Position numbers and translations under genes: made by a program
Notes under the pieces: generated by a model
Told to the model about the DNA's origin: nothing
Databases searched by the model: none
The model's input: the letters and a program-made list of their open reading frames with translations, nothing else
Assembly: GCA_025765615.1 (NCBI GenBank)
Contig: JAIVFJ010000010.1
Location: 186,001-250,000, forward strand
Source: Zopfochytrium polystomum
Taxonomy: Eukaryota > Chytridiomycota > Chytridiomycetes > Chytridiales > Chytridiaceae
Length of the DNA: 64,000 nucleotides
Reading direction: 5' to 3'
In this document: positions 1 to 8,809 of the stretch, piece after piece
How the letters are laid out: each line of letters starts with the position of its first letter
Numbering within the stretch: the stretch's first letter is position 1

Positions 1-5
1 TGTTA

Positions 6-860
6 ATGGTTTGTATTCCTGGCTTAGAGTCGCCCATTAAATCTGGTGTCACCTTTGCACAGCAAACTGACCTTGCAAAACCGTTCGAGGACTTCCTCAA
101 CTCCCAATCTTCCTGTATTGTTTGTTTGCAAGAAACCCGTCTTGGCCTAAAACACCAAAAACTTGTTGACCAGTTATGCCAGATTAAAGGATGGAAGTGT
201 CTGCTTTGCGATCCTAGAACTGGAAGTAATGGCATCGCCACCTTTTACTGCTCTGAATTGAACAGTAGAGAATTCACCTTCTTAGGAGACCCTTGACACA
301 CCAAAGAAGGACGTGTTGTTGTTCTACTTGTCGGACCCTTTGCAGTCCTCAATGTTTATGCTCCAAGCAGCTTTGCAGATGAGACTGGATCCCGACACCC
401 CTACAAGATGAATTTCCTTGAAGAAATTATCCAGAACTGTTCAGCCCTCCGACTGCAAGGATTTACTGTCATTGTGGCTGGAGATTTGAACATTGCACAT
501 ACTGACCTTGATATCAACCACTCTCTTCGCCTTCGCCTGAGGAGAGAGCATGCCACTTTCCCTGGCCTCTTAGAAAGCGAGAGGCAGTGGTTTGACAGAT
601 TCTTAGCATCTGGCTATGTCAAGGCGTTTTGACATACATTCCCTTCATCCCATGGACTTACTTGGACTATGAAGTCCTCCTGTTTGGGTGAATGGGTCCC
701 ACTGCTACGAGTAGATGATTTCCTTGTGATTAACGACATTGGCCCTTGTAGGTATAGTGTCCAAATTCACACAGACCATCCCTCATTTGATGGACTTGCC
801 ATAAGCGATCATTGTTGCATCGAGCTGCTTTCAACCCTCAGCAATCTTGTGCCTACTGTT
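6..860 (+). pseudogene. Exonuclease III / AP-endonuclease-like (EEP) domain of the 5'-end element
   Basis: Three broken frames give successive EEP-family blocks: a LQETRL motif (metal-binding Glu) near nt 135-155, NVYAPS near 350-370, AGDLNIAH near 476-500 (Asp and Asn of the active site), and ISDHCCIEL near 800-830 (the C-terminal SDH catalytic pair). This block order is that of exonuclease III/APE1-type phosphodiesterases rather than of the typical LINE endonuclease. Stops follow codons near 294-296 and 630-632, so the copy is inactive. In the third frame the domain runs without interruption into integrase-like sequence (next entry), so the two belonged to one polyprotein. The role in the element is unknown. 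Confidence 0.65.
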
Positions 861-1430
861 CTGACAGAACAGGAGATTACTGACGCCATCTCACTGCTTG
901 ATATGACAATTGATGTGCCTGTTGAAGATAGTGTACCTACTGAAGACAGAGATGCAACACCAGAAGCCCTATATGAGAGTTTCCCATCTGAGGTTCAAGT
1001 TTTAGATAACCCACAAGCTCTGAGTTATCTCCAGAACAAAGACCCTTACTTCAGACCTATCCTTTGCTTTCGAAGAAACGGTACTCTCCCTGAAGGTATT
1101 TCGCCTCGTACCATGACTCAGAGAGCAGCCATGATGGTGATACAACGCGGAGTTCTCCATGCTGTGAGAGACTCATACTCTTTTCATCATGAAAAGGGCA
1201 CACCTTCTCGTCGTCACGATGGCCTCAAGCAAACGGTGCTGTAGAACGCTCCATTAAAAGTTTGAAGACTATGATTAGGTCTTTCATTGACCAGATGACC
1301 CACAACAACTGGTTGTCTGTTCTCCCATATGTCCTATTTGCATATAGGACCCACGTTCACCCGCTAACCAGAGAGAGAGAGAGAAACAGCGTTTTTCTTG
1401 ATGCACGGACGTGACTGGTCGACTCCCTAT
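861..1430 (+). pseudogene. Gypsy-type integrase fragments (N-terminal zone and C-terminal end of the core)
   Basis: Continuing in frame from the endonuclease-like domain, nt 960-1240 resembles the segment before the zinc-binding region of gypsy integrases (a LQNKDP...GTLPEG...GVLH pattern). A shift near 1215 then leads to an ANGAVERSIKSLK stretch with the integrase-core Glu context, followed by WLSVLPYVLFAYRT near 1310-1350, a strongly conserved gypsy integrase signature. The two Asp-bearing core blocks are missing, so the middle of the domain is deleted. A GA-rich tract at 1371-1385 marks another frame break. The assignment to integrase is firm for the second part and moderate for the first. 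Confidence 0.6.
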
Positions 1431-2193
1431 AGACATGTTTTCTGGAGTAGACAGAGATGATCTCCTGAGTGAAGAGGAAAAAGCTCTTTATCCTGAAGAT
1501 GAGGATGAAGAACCCTACACTGAAACTTTGCTGTTAGATGATGATGTGTTTCCTACACTGTGCCTTGAATTCAAGTCCCAGAGCTCTGAGCCTGAGACAC
1601 TTACAACCAAAGCAGTGTACCCTAAGAAAGCACTCCTGCTCTTCTCTAAAGACCTGAGAACAACTAACCCCAGACTCACATTCCGTCAATATCTGCCGAT
1701 GAAACTCTGGCCCTTTCCGACAGAGTATCCCCTTCATGAAGTGCTGAGTGAGTTTATCTTCAGATATTCCATTGATGTCCTTTACATATTTCATGAGCGG
1801 CCTCCTGCTACTCCAGGTCGCCAACCAGAACACATAAAGTTCTCACATTTTCTGCGAAGTTCACTGAATCATAGTGGAATGACAACAGCTTTGGCTGCAT
1901 CCCAGGTTTTTGCTGACCGTTCTTCCTGTTATGTGTACTGGCCACGCAATCTCATTTACCCCGAACACATACTGCATTCAGTTGCAGTCACTGCTTATAG
2001 AAGCGGACTCACTGTTTTATCAAGAAATGGAGAGATGTTGTACGTTTATGTCGACAAGACAGGACGCCAAGTCGTCCTGAACTTGTTCACACCGCCTTCA
2101 CTTGAAACTCTCACACCAGCTCTCCTCTGTGGGTTGGCGCCTCTGCTCCAATTCTCTTTGAGTTGCCCCCAATTGACTCAGAAGAATCGATGA
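1411..2193 (+). pseudogene. Unrecognised 260-residue segment of the 5'-end element
   Basis: The longest open frame of the element lies between integrase and chromodomain. It starts with an acidic stretch (residues 20-45, DEDEEP and DDDVF) and continues as a mixed hydrophobic domain with many Phe, Tyr and Leu. I do not recognise it. Its position after the integrase core matches where chromoviruses carry the integrase C-terminal extension, but it is much longer than usual and has no chromodomain motif itself. It may be an acquired host-derived domain or a divergent extension. A frameshift near 2190 leads to further element-coding sequence. Confidence 0.4.
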
Positions 2194-3108
2194 ACTCAGA
2201 ACTCATCCTGACAGAACCTTATGTAGCTGAGGTTGTTGACAAACTCGCCGCTGTGCAACAAGTTGTCATTACACTCTATCGTTTGCGAAAAGTTTTGCTT
2301 GATAAGACAAGGAAGCACATGAGATTCAACTTGGGCAGAGAGAGAGCTTGGCTTTCTGCCCCTCTTGATAATCCCAGCAAACTAAACGACAAGAACCGTC
2401 CCTCACGTTCCGTTGGGTTGGCCGTATGAGTCATTGCAATAACTGGCAAAGGCTCTGAAGCTCAATATACTATTGTTGAGGCGTTCCCCGGAAACCAGAT
2501 TGTGACTAGGATCGTGAGTGTCTCACAACTGCGACCATACACTGAGCAACTTCCTGCTGGCTCTGCAGAAGAAGCAGCAGATCTCGCTGGTGCAACCTAT
2601 GACGAAGAACTCGAACCATGGCACACTGCTAAAAAGTTACACTGCCAGCCTTCTTCCAAGACAATGATGGCTCCTGGAATCCATCCTGAATTTGTCAGAC
2701 GATACTTTGAGCCTGAGGAAGATGAAGCAGACCCCACCGATATTGAGTACCAAATTGAGCGGATTAAATCTCACATTTGACGGTGAGAAATACATATATC
2801 TGACTAAGTGGTTAGGATATTCCTCCAAACACAATTGGAACCAGCTTGAGGAAGATTTACATCCAAAAGCTATCCAAGACTACTGGGATCTTGTGAAAGA
2901 CAACAACCCAGACGAGTTTAAGAAACGCGAGGAATTCCTTGCAAACCAACCAGCAAAGCGCACACGTGCTTCAACTACAAAAGGCAAAGAGCGTGCAACT
3001 GCAGAAACTCTTGCAAAACTGACGAGCATTCTGAAACAGCCCGTCACACCAATCCCACTCCCTGCAGCCGGAACGCGAAGAAGCACCCACTTGCAGAAAA
3101 CTAAGTAA
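2163..3108 (+). pseudogene. Integrase C-terminal (GPY/F-like) region and chromodomain
   Basis: The frame at 2163-2428 carries a ...YRLRKVLLDKTRKH... helix typical of the linker behind the gypsy integrase core. The next block (2430-2570) resembles a GPY/F module ending in VSQLRPY. The frame at 2692-3108 contains a chromodomain: a short IEYQIERI strand near 2743-2766, then YIYLTKWLGYSSKHNWNQLEEDL near 2790-2855, aligning with the usual Y-L-V-K-W-x-G-Y and W-E-P positions (the W is kept, E-P is altered). A basic tail follows. Two frame breaks separate the parts. Chromodomains of chromoviruses target integration to modified histones; this copy is presumed non-functional. Confidence 0.65.
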
Positions 3109-3768
3109 CCCTTGGACCAGCAAATGACTTTGCAACAACCTTTCTTTTGTTGCATCTATGGCTGTGATAATAAAAAAGAGGCACTGTGAGGATGACAGGC
3201 TGCTGAGCCTGTGACCTCAAATAAATTAAGTGTATACCCACTTTTTAACTGGTAATTGTGAGGATTACCACCCTGTCTCGACCTGCGCTTTGCTGGCAAA
3301 ACGTGACCAGGCTTGGATTCCTACTCTCTTATTATTTGTTGGGTTTCCATATGGCCTCTGGCTGGCTCTGTATGTCTGCCTCTGGGCTCTACTATTATTA
3401 TTTATTATTATTATTTATTATTGGCGATGTTGCAGACAGAAAGACTCAATCCTGATTCTGGGAAGGTGCCAAGTTTGAGACATGCTAGTTGACAGACTGA
3501 GCAGAAATGCAAAGTTCTGCTATGCCTGGCCAATGGAAATGACTTAGGACTGAAATACTTCTGTGGGAGAATTGCTAAGCCCAGATGGACGGAGTTAACA
3601 AAATGGTGGCAGAGCTAACAAGCTCTGCCACCTGCTACCATGATGTAATGCCTCATAAAAGGGGTATGAGATCACAGAGTTTTTCTTTATCTTTTCATTG
3701 GTGATTTTTACTTATTTTCCAATTATTAATTTATCCTGTTTTTCCTGTTTTTTTTTTATTTCTTCCTT
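3109..3768. other. Intergenic/degraded sequence between two gypsy-type elements
   Basis: No gene recognised. It contains an AT-rich microsatellite-like tract of TTA/ATT repeats at 3390-3422 and a T-tract at 3749-3758. Short open frames here have no recognisable motif. Confidence 0.5.
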
Positions 3769-3773
3769 GTTGT

Positions 3774-4081
3774 TGTTATGAATCACCCTCTGGAAACCTC
3801 TGGAACCTTCTAGAACATTCCTTCATGGAACCTTGTGGAACCTTCTGGAACCTTCTTTGCTTTCCTGACTTGTCTTGTTGTCATTGGTATCATTGGTATC
3901 ATTGTATTACTAATTGCTCTTTCTGGAACTTTCTTGGAGTCTTGACAAGGAACACTCTCAAAAGGTATAAAAGGGGGATGGGGGACCTGTCCCATCCCTC
4001 AAGTGAATTATTGTTTCCAATACAATCATCACTCCTCTCAGTTCCTTGTCTGCCTTGTCCTGTCCTGCCCTGTTCCTGACA
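3774..4081 (+). repeat. 5' LTR (308 bp) of the RT-less gypsy element
   Basis: Starts TGTTATG and ends CTGACA, with the usual TG...CA ends. It contains a cluster of GGAACCTTCT-like direct repeats (3795-3862), a TATA box at 3966-3972 and, about 35 bp downstream, the 11-nt sequence used for self-priming. No difference from the 3' LTR was seen on reading. Confidence 0.93.
3966..3972 (+). promoter_or_regulatory. TATA box of the LTR promoter
   Basis: TATAAAA lies 35 bp before position 4001, the first base of the 11-mer complementary to the primer-binding site. That spacing puts the likely transcription start at or next to 4001, as required for a Tf1-type self-priming transcript. The same box occurs in the 3' LTR. 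Confidence 0.6.
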
Positions 4082-4094
4082 TCATAATTCACTT
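4001..4094 (+). promoter_or_regulatory. Tf1/sushi-type self-priming signal (transcript 5' end pairing with primer-binding site)
   Basis: AAGTGAATTAT at 4001-4011 in the LTR is the exact reverse complement of ATAATTCACTT at 4084-4094, which starts two bases after the LTR end where a primer-binding site belongs. In Tf1 of fission yeast the first 11 transcript bases fold back onto the PBS and are cleaved to prime minus-strand synthesis; length, position and complementarity here match that scheme. No tRNA 3'-end complement was noticed at the site. Confidence 0.85.
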
Positions 4095-4121
4095 CACCCT
4101 CTCCCACTACTCTCTGCCATC

Positions 4122-5042
4122 ATGTCTGACCCAAACAACACCTTCCCTGATGCAACTGCCTTCCAAGCCTTGATGGACCAATTACAAGCCCTTTCAAGAC
4201 AGACACACCAACTTCAAGAACAAGTCCTTCACCAGCAGCACCAGCTTCAACAACAACTTCACCAACAAGAACATCAAGCTCTTCCCCTGCCAGCCAACCA
4301 AGCAAGAGAGCCCAAGGTTCCCAGCCCTGACAAGTTCACTGGGCTGGCCAAAGACCTTAGGAACTTTATGGCCACTGTGGAGAATGTCATCCTTCTCCAA
4401 CCTTCAAGATTTCCCAGTGAGCAAGTCAAGGTTCTTTTCACAAGCACCCTCCTGTCTGGTCAAGCTCAATCATGGTACAGATCTCTCCCAAGCACACCCA
4501 CCACCCTGCAAGAGCTCTGGGAGGGGCTGGAGGCTACCTTTGGTGACCCCTACGCATCTTGGACAGCAAGATCCAAGCTCAAGCATATCAAGCAAGGAAA
4601 GCAATCTTGTGTGGCCTACACAAACCAATTCAAGCAACTAGCCAGAGACTCTGGATACAATGATGCAGCTCTGATGGAGCTGTACCATGATGGTCTCCAT
4701 GAGTCTATCCAAGACATGCTCTCCCAGTCTCTGCACATCCCTGAGACCTTGGAAGAGTACATTCTCCTTGCCATCAAGATTGACAACAGACTCTACTCCA
4801 AGAGGCTGAAGCAAAGACAAGTAGGAACTACATCAAGACCTACCCCAGTCCCTCAAGCTCTTATAGTTCCTGAACCCATGCAAGTGGATGCAGTTGAGAC
4901 ACTTCCTAAGGGTCCTCTGAGCCAAGAGGAGAAAACAAGGAGGGCCCAGCAGGGACTGTGTTTCTACTGTGGCTCCAAGGAGCATGCTGTCAAGGACTGC
5001 CCAAGGAAGAAGCACCCAAACTCCCAGGTCCAGGCTCACTGA
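4122..5042 (+). CDS. gag: Gag of the RT-less gypsy element
   Basis: A 306-residue capsid/nucleocapsid precursor. Residues 15-50 form a Gln/His-rich, probably coiled-coil segment. Residues 60-205 match the gypsy retrotransposon gag core (KFTGLAKDLRNF..., then SWYRSLP and TLQELWEGLEATFGDP blocks). A single CCHC zinc knuckle, C-x2-C-x4-H-x4-C, lies near residues 280-293 for RNA packaging. The first ATG after the primer-binding site is at 4122. The frame overlaps the pol frame, which is in the -1 phase relative to gag. The gene is intact. Confidence 0.92.
   Translation: MSDPNNTFPDATAFQALMDQLQALSRQTHQLQEQVLHQQHQLQQQLHQQEHQALPLPANQAREPKVPSPDKFTGLAKDLRNFMATVENVILLQPSRFPSEQVKVLFTSTLLSGQAQSWYRSLPSTPTTLQELWEGLEATFGDPYASWTARSKLKHIKQGKQSCVAYTNQFKQLARDSGYNDAALMELYHDGLHESIQDMLSQSLHIPETLEEYILLAIKIDNRLYSKRLKQRQVGTTSRPTPVPQALIVPEPMQVDAVETLPKGPLSQEEKTRRAQQGLCFYCGSKEHAVKDCPRKKHPNSQVQAH
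5015..5021 (+). promoter_or_regulatory. Candidate -1 ribosomal frameshift heptamer
   Basis: C CCA AAC, read in the gag frame, has the X XXY YYZ form of slippery sites and lies seven codons before the gag stop. A -1 slip there enters the pol frame directly. Gag and pol frames overlap only in this zone. No downstream pseudoknot was worked out by eye. Confidence 0.6.
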
Positions 5043-7327
5043 GGGGCAATTCCCTGGACCCTCCTCCAAGCTGCCCCTGTTTCATCACCACCACCAGCAC
5101 CACAAACACCTCAGATTCCAAGCCCCACCAACTCACCATGGATGTCAAGATTCAACTCTCACCCAAGTCAACCATCACAACCAAGGCCCTTATAGACTCT
5201 GGATCATCCTGCAACATCATTGATGCCACCCTTGCCAAGTCTTGTGCCATTCCCACCATCAAGAAATCCACACCCCTCAAGGTTCACTTTGCCAATCATG
5301 CTCTGTTCAAGGAAATCAGCCATGAAACCAAGCTAAACCTCCACATCCAAGACTTTCCACCATCCATGGTCAACCTGGAAGTATTGGATCTTGGCTCACC
5401 CACATTCTCTGTCATCCTGGGATTACCATGGCTGCAAGCCCAGAACCCTGCCATTGATTGGGTCACTGGTCAAGTCCAACCTCCACCAATTGGAACAGTC
5501 ACCCAAAACTCAAGACAAGCCTCCAAGTCTCATGCTCTCAAGTCCCTGATTCAAGGCTCTCAGCCTAGTACCCAAGGTCAACCACAAATGACAGCTCCAG
5601 TATCAGCCTGCAGCTCACAGATCCCAGCCAAGATTCAAGTTTCACAGTTCACAGTTCATAGTCAAGATTCCAGCACAGCTCATAGAGCTCACAGTCATGG
5701 CCAAGTCTGTAGTTCACAGAACCCACAGTCAAAGATTCAAGTACCACAGTTCACAGTCCAAATTCAAGATTCAAGCTCCACAGCTCACAGTCTTTGCCAA
5801 GAACAGAACCCTCAGTCAAAGATTCAAGAATCACAGTTCCCAGTCAACAATTCAAGCCCCACTGCTGATGAGCACAGAAGGACAGACCTTGCACCTGAAG
5901 GGGGAGATGGTTTCACCCCACCATCCAAGACACACCTTTCACTGCTTCCTGACAGTGTGTGGGCCCATGCTATTTCCAAGGACCCCAAGCCTCACAAGAT
6001 TCAAATCAGCCAAGAAGAGGAAAAACTTGAGATACTCAAGACAAGGCATGATGCAGCAACAGCTGGACACCCAGGAGAGCACAAGACATATGAGCTTGTT
6101 TCCAGAGACTTCTACTGGCCAGGCATGAGGAAGTACATCAAGAACTATGTCAGCAGCTGTGAAACCTGTCAAAGAAACAAATCCAGCAGACACAAGCCCT
6201 ATGGACTTCTGGAGCCCCTCCCAATTGCCATCAGCCCTTGGTCATCAATATCCATGGACTTCATTGTGAAACTGCCCCCATCCCATGGATTTGACTCTAT
6301 CCTTGTTGTCATCTGCAGAAGGACAAAGTTGGCCCATTTCATCCCCTGCACTGAGAATATAGATGCACAAGGAACAGCAGACCTGTTTTTGCAACACATA
6401 TTCAGGCTCCATGGGCTGCCTCAGTCAATCGTCAGTGACAGAGGACCACAGTTCAGATCTCAATTTTGGAAAGCACTCACAGCAGCCCTTGGAATCAAGT
6501 CTCAACTGTCAACTGCTTATCACCCTCAGACTGATGGACAAACAGAAAGAACAAACCAGACTCTGGAGCAGTATTTGAGGTGCTATGTCAGCTATCAACA
6601 GGATGATTGGCCCACCCTCCTTCCACTGGCAGAATTTGCTCTCAACAATTCTCTCCACTCAAGCACCCAGCTATCTCCTTTCTTTGCAACCTATGGCTTC
6701 AATCCAAGAGGAGATCTTCTGGGACAAGAGACCCTATCCAATGTCCAAGCTCCTGCTGCGGCTTCACACTTACATAAGCTCAAGATCATCAACTCCTTCC
6801 TGGACTCCACCCTGAAGCAAGCCCAAGAAGATGCCTCAAGATTTGCCAACACTCACAGAATGGACCATGACCTTGCTGTGGGTCAGCAAGTTTGGCTTCT
6901 GAGGAAGAACTTGCAGACCAAAAGACCAAGTCCCAAGCTAGACAACCTCAAGTTGGGACCTTTCAAGATCTTGGAGCAAATCAATCCAGTCACCTTCAAG
7001 CTGGATCTCCCTGCATCCATGAAGATCCACCCAGTTTTCCATGTCAGCCTTTTAGAGAAGTTTGTGGCCAATTCCATTCCAGGCAGAGTTGTTCCTCCTC
7101 CTCCTCCAGTTGAGGTAGAAGGTGAAGAGGAATTTGAGGTTGAACAAATCTTGGATGCCAAGTGGTTTGGAAGAACACTCAAGTTCCTTGTTAAGTGGAA
7201 AGGTTACTCAGATGCTGACAACACCTGGGAGCCTGAGTCAAACCTCACTCACTGCCAAGACCTTCTGCTCGAGTTCAAGACCAGGTACCCCACCAAGTTG
7301 CAGAAGAGGCCTAAAAGGGGGAGATGA
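5021..7327 (+). CDS. pol: Pol of the RT-less gypsy element: protease, integrase, chromodomain
   Basis: Order of domains: aspartic protease with the active-site motif LIDSGSS near nt 5189-5210 and an ILGLPWL block near 5420-5435; a Gln/Ser-rich linker of tandem CACAGTTCACAGT-type repeats (about 5480-5870); integrase zinc finger (HDAATAGH...CETC, about 6046-6170); integrase core with all three acidic residues (SMDFIV near 6253, VSDRGPQF near 6432, DGQTERTNQTLE near 6534); GPY/F-like module; chromodomain (EVEQILDAKW...FLVKWKGYSDADNTWEPE, about 7135-7245). No reverse transcriptase or RNase H motif exists between protease and integrase. The stop codon abuts the 3' LTR. The intact frame and identical LTRs suggest a recently active element depending on RT from a partner. 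Expressed as Gag-Pol through the frameshift site. Confidence 0.9.
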   Translation, partial: LPGPGSLRGNSLDPPPSCPCFITTTSTTNTSDSKPHQLTMDVKIQLSPKSTITTKALIDSGSSCNIIDATLAKSCAIPTIKKSTPLKVHFANHALFKEISHETKLNLHIQDFPPSMVNLEVLDLGSPTFSVILGLPWLQAQNPAIDWVTGQVQPPPIGTVTQNSRQASKSHALKSLIQGSQPSTQGQPQMTAPVSACSSQIPAKIQVSQFTVHSQDSSTAHRAHSHGQVCSSQNPQSKIQVPQFTVQIQDSSSTAHSLCQEQNPQSKIQESQFPVNNSSPTADEHRRTDLAPEGGDGFTPPSKTHLSLLPDSVWAHAISKDPKPHKIQISQEEEKLEILKTRHDAATAGHPGEHKTYELVSRDFYWPGMRKYIKNYVSSCETCQRNKSSRHKPYGLLEPLPIAISPWSSISMDFIVKLPPSHGFDSILVVICRRTKLAHFIPCTENIDAQGTADLFLQHIFRLHGLPQSIVSDRGPQFRSQFWKALTAALGIKSQLSTAYHPQTDGQTERTNQTLEQYLRCYVSYQQDDWPTLLPLAEFALNNSLHSSTQLSPFFATYGFNPRGDLLGQETLSNVQAPAAASHLHKLKIINSFLDSTLKQAQEDASRFANTHRMDHDLAVGQQVWLLRKNLQTKRPSPKLDNLKLGPFKILEQINPVTFKLDLPASMKIHPVFHVSLLEKFVANSIPGRVVPPPPPVEVEGEEEFEVEQILDAKWFGRTLKFLVKWKGYSDADNTWEPESNLTHCQDLLLEFKTRYPTKLQKRPKRGR
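7313..7327 (+). promoter_or_regulatory. Polypurine tract before the 3' LTR
   Basis: AAAAGGGGGAGATGA directly precedes the 3' LTR and overlaps the last pol codons and stop. It is the expected plus-strand primer site. Confidence 0.7.
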
Positions 7328-7635
7328 TGTTATGAATCACCCTCTGGAAACCTCTGGAACCTTCTAGAACATTCCTTCATGGAACCTTGTGGAACCTTCT
7401 GGAACCTTCTTTGCTTTCCTGACTTGTCTTGTTGTCATTGGTATCATTGGTATCATTGTATTACTAATTGCTCTTTCTGGAACTTTCTTGGAGTCTTGAC
7501 AAGGAACACTCTCAAAAGGTATAAAAGGGGGATGGGGGACCTGTCCCATCCCTCAAGTGAATTATTGTTTCCAATACAATCATCACTCCTCTCAGTTCCT
7601 TGTCTGCCTTGTCCTGTCCTGCCCTGTTCCTGACA
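7328..7635 (+). repeat. 3' LTR (308 bp) of the RT-less gypsy element
   Basis: Reads as identical to the copy at 3774-4081, including the TATA box and the self-priming 11-mer (here at 7555-7565). It is followed by the GTTGT target duplication. Confidence 0.93.
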
Positions 7636-7640
7636 GTTGT

Positions 7641-8809
7641 CTCTGTCTGTGTCTTTTTTTTCCTGTGTGGCTGAGAGTGACTGTCTTCTTATCTGCACCA
7701 ATCATTTCTTGCCAGCCCTCTCCCTTCTGTTTGCCAAGAAATGCCCCATGATTCTGTGGGCTGTCTTCCTTGTTTGGCTGGCTCAGCCCCATTTCTTGGT
7801 GATTCACTCCTCCCATTCTTTTCTTTACTATTTTATTTATTGTTTTGCTGTTTTGTATGTGTTTTCCCTCCTTTTTCCCTCCTCCCTGGTGATTCCAACC
7901 CTTTCCTATTTAAGCAGCTGCCCCCCCATCTTGTGGAGTATGTGAACCTGTGCCTGAAGTTGCCTTGCCTGCCCTTTTCTTCCTGACTGTATGTAGAGCT
8001 GGGGGTGGCAGTCCCTGGTGTGACAGGAGGTTGAAGTCCTCTTGGCCATCATGGCAGTGTGCTGGAATCAAGCCCCAGTGCACCTCACCATTTCTGCATG
8101 CTGCTTAGGTTGGACTGGGTAGGAGCCACTTGGTGATGGAAGGATGGAGTGTAAATCTGTGGTGGTGCCTCTAGGTTCCTGTCAATACATCTTGTCAAAT
8201 CCAGGTCTCTCAAGGTGATATGAATGAGCTGGCTGGTCAGGTACTGCTGCAGGAATGGTCTCTCAGGTATGCCCCCTCCTCCCTGGTTGTTGGCTCCTGT
8301 GGCCTCTGGTGGGCCTGGTCTTCACTGGGTTCAGACCCTCTTTCTCTCAGATTAATGCCTGTGATGTCATGGTGCCACAGTTATGTGTGGGAGTGGGTTT
8401 TAACCTTCCTTGCTTCTAAGATAGGGGATTCCTCTGGCTTGGTGAAGCAGATGTCTGTGTCCTAGTAGGATGAAGTAAGAAGAGTCCCACTGTCTTCCAC
8501 CCCTGTGTGCCCCCTCCTTGGATTGAGTTGGAACTTCTCCTTGGAGTGAGACAAGTTGTGTCTGGTTCTGTTAAGTGGAAAACAGTTCTGATTTAATTCA
8601 ACAGACACCTACCTCTGCACACGAACTGTTCCTTGTGCCCTCCAACTTAGGGCTTGTCTTTGACAGAGAGGGAGCCTTGCTCCATGGTGGTGGCTTCAAC
8701 AGACTGGGGTCTGGCCACATTCTCCGAAAACTTGGAAGATTATGCTACCCTGTCCTCACACTCCAAAAATGCATTTACTTCAATCAAACCACCGCCTCTG
8801 TCTGCCGCC
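7641..8809. other. Intergenic sequence, nothing recognised
   Basis: T- and CT-rich sequence with only short open frames (longest about 100 codons, low-complexity Leu/Phe/Ser). No motif, LTR or repeat shared with the rest of the window was noticed. Confidence 0.4.

Larger units (their letters stand above)
1..3110 (+). mobile_element. Decayed Ty3/gypsy-like chromodomain element carrying an endonuclease-like domain (fragment)
   Basis: The region holds, in one orientation, an exonuclease III/AP-endonuclease-like domain, the N-terminal and C-terminal parts of a gypsy-type integrase, an unrecognised 260-residue segment, a GPY/F-like stretch and a chromodomain. The reading frame is broken by stops and shifts (near 297, 631, 1243, 1400, 2190, 2428 and 2780), so it is a remnant. 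No gag, protease or reverse transcriptase is visible; the left side is cut by the window edge, so they may lie outside. No LTR pair was found. Assignment to Ty3/gypsy rests on the integrase tail and chromodomain order, which is the chromovirus arrangement. Confidence 0.6.
3769..7640 (+). mobile_element. Ty3/gypsy chromovirus derivative lacking reverse transcriptase, complete insertion
   Basis: Two LTRs at 3774-4081 and 7328-7635 read as identical 308-bp copies (TGTTATG...CTGACA) and are flanked by the 5-bp duplication GTTGT (3769-3773 and 7636-7640), so this is one complete and recent insertion of about 3.86 kb. Internally it encodes Gag and a Pol made of protease, integrase and chromodomain. 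The roughly 1.5-kb RT-RNase H module expected between protease and integrase is absent and replaced by a repetitive Gln/Ser-rich linker, yet Pol stays open for over 760 codons. The element must be copied with RT supplied in trans. It carries a self-priming signal, a frameshift heptamer and a polypurine tract (separate entries). Confidence 0.92.
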
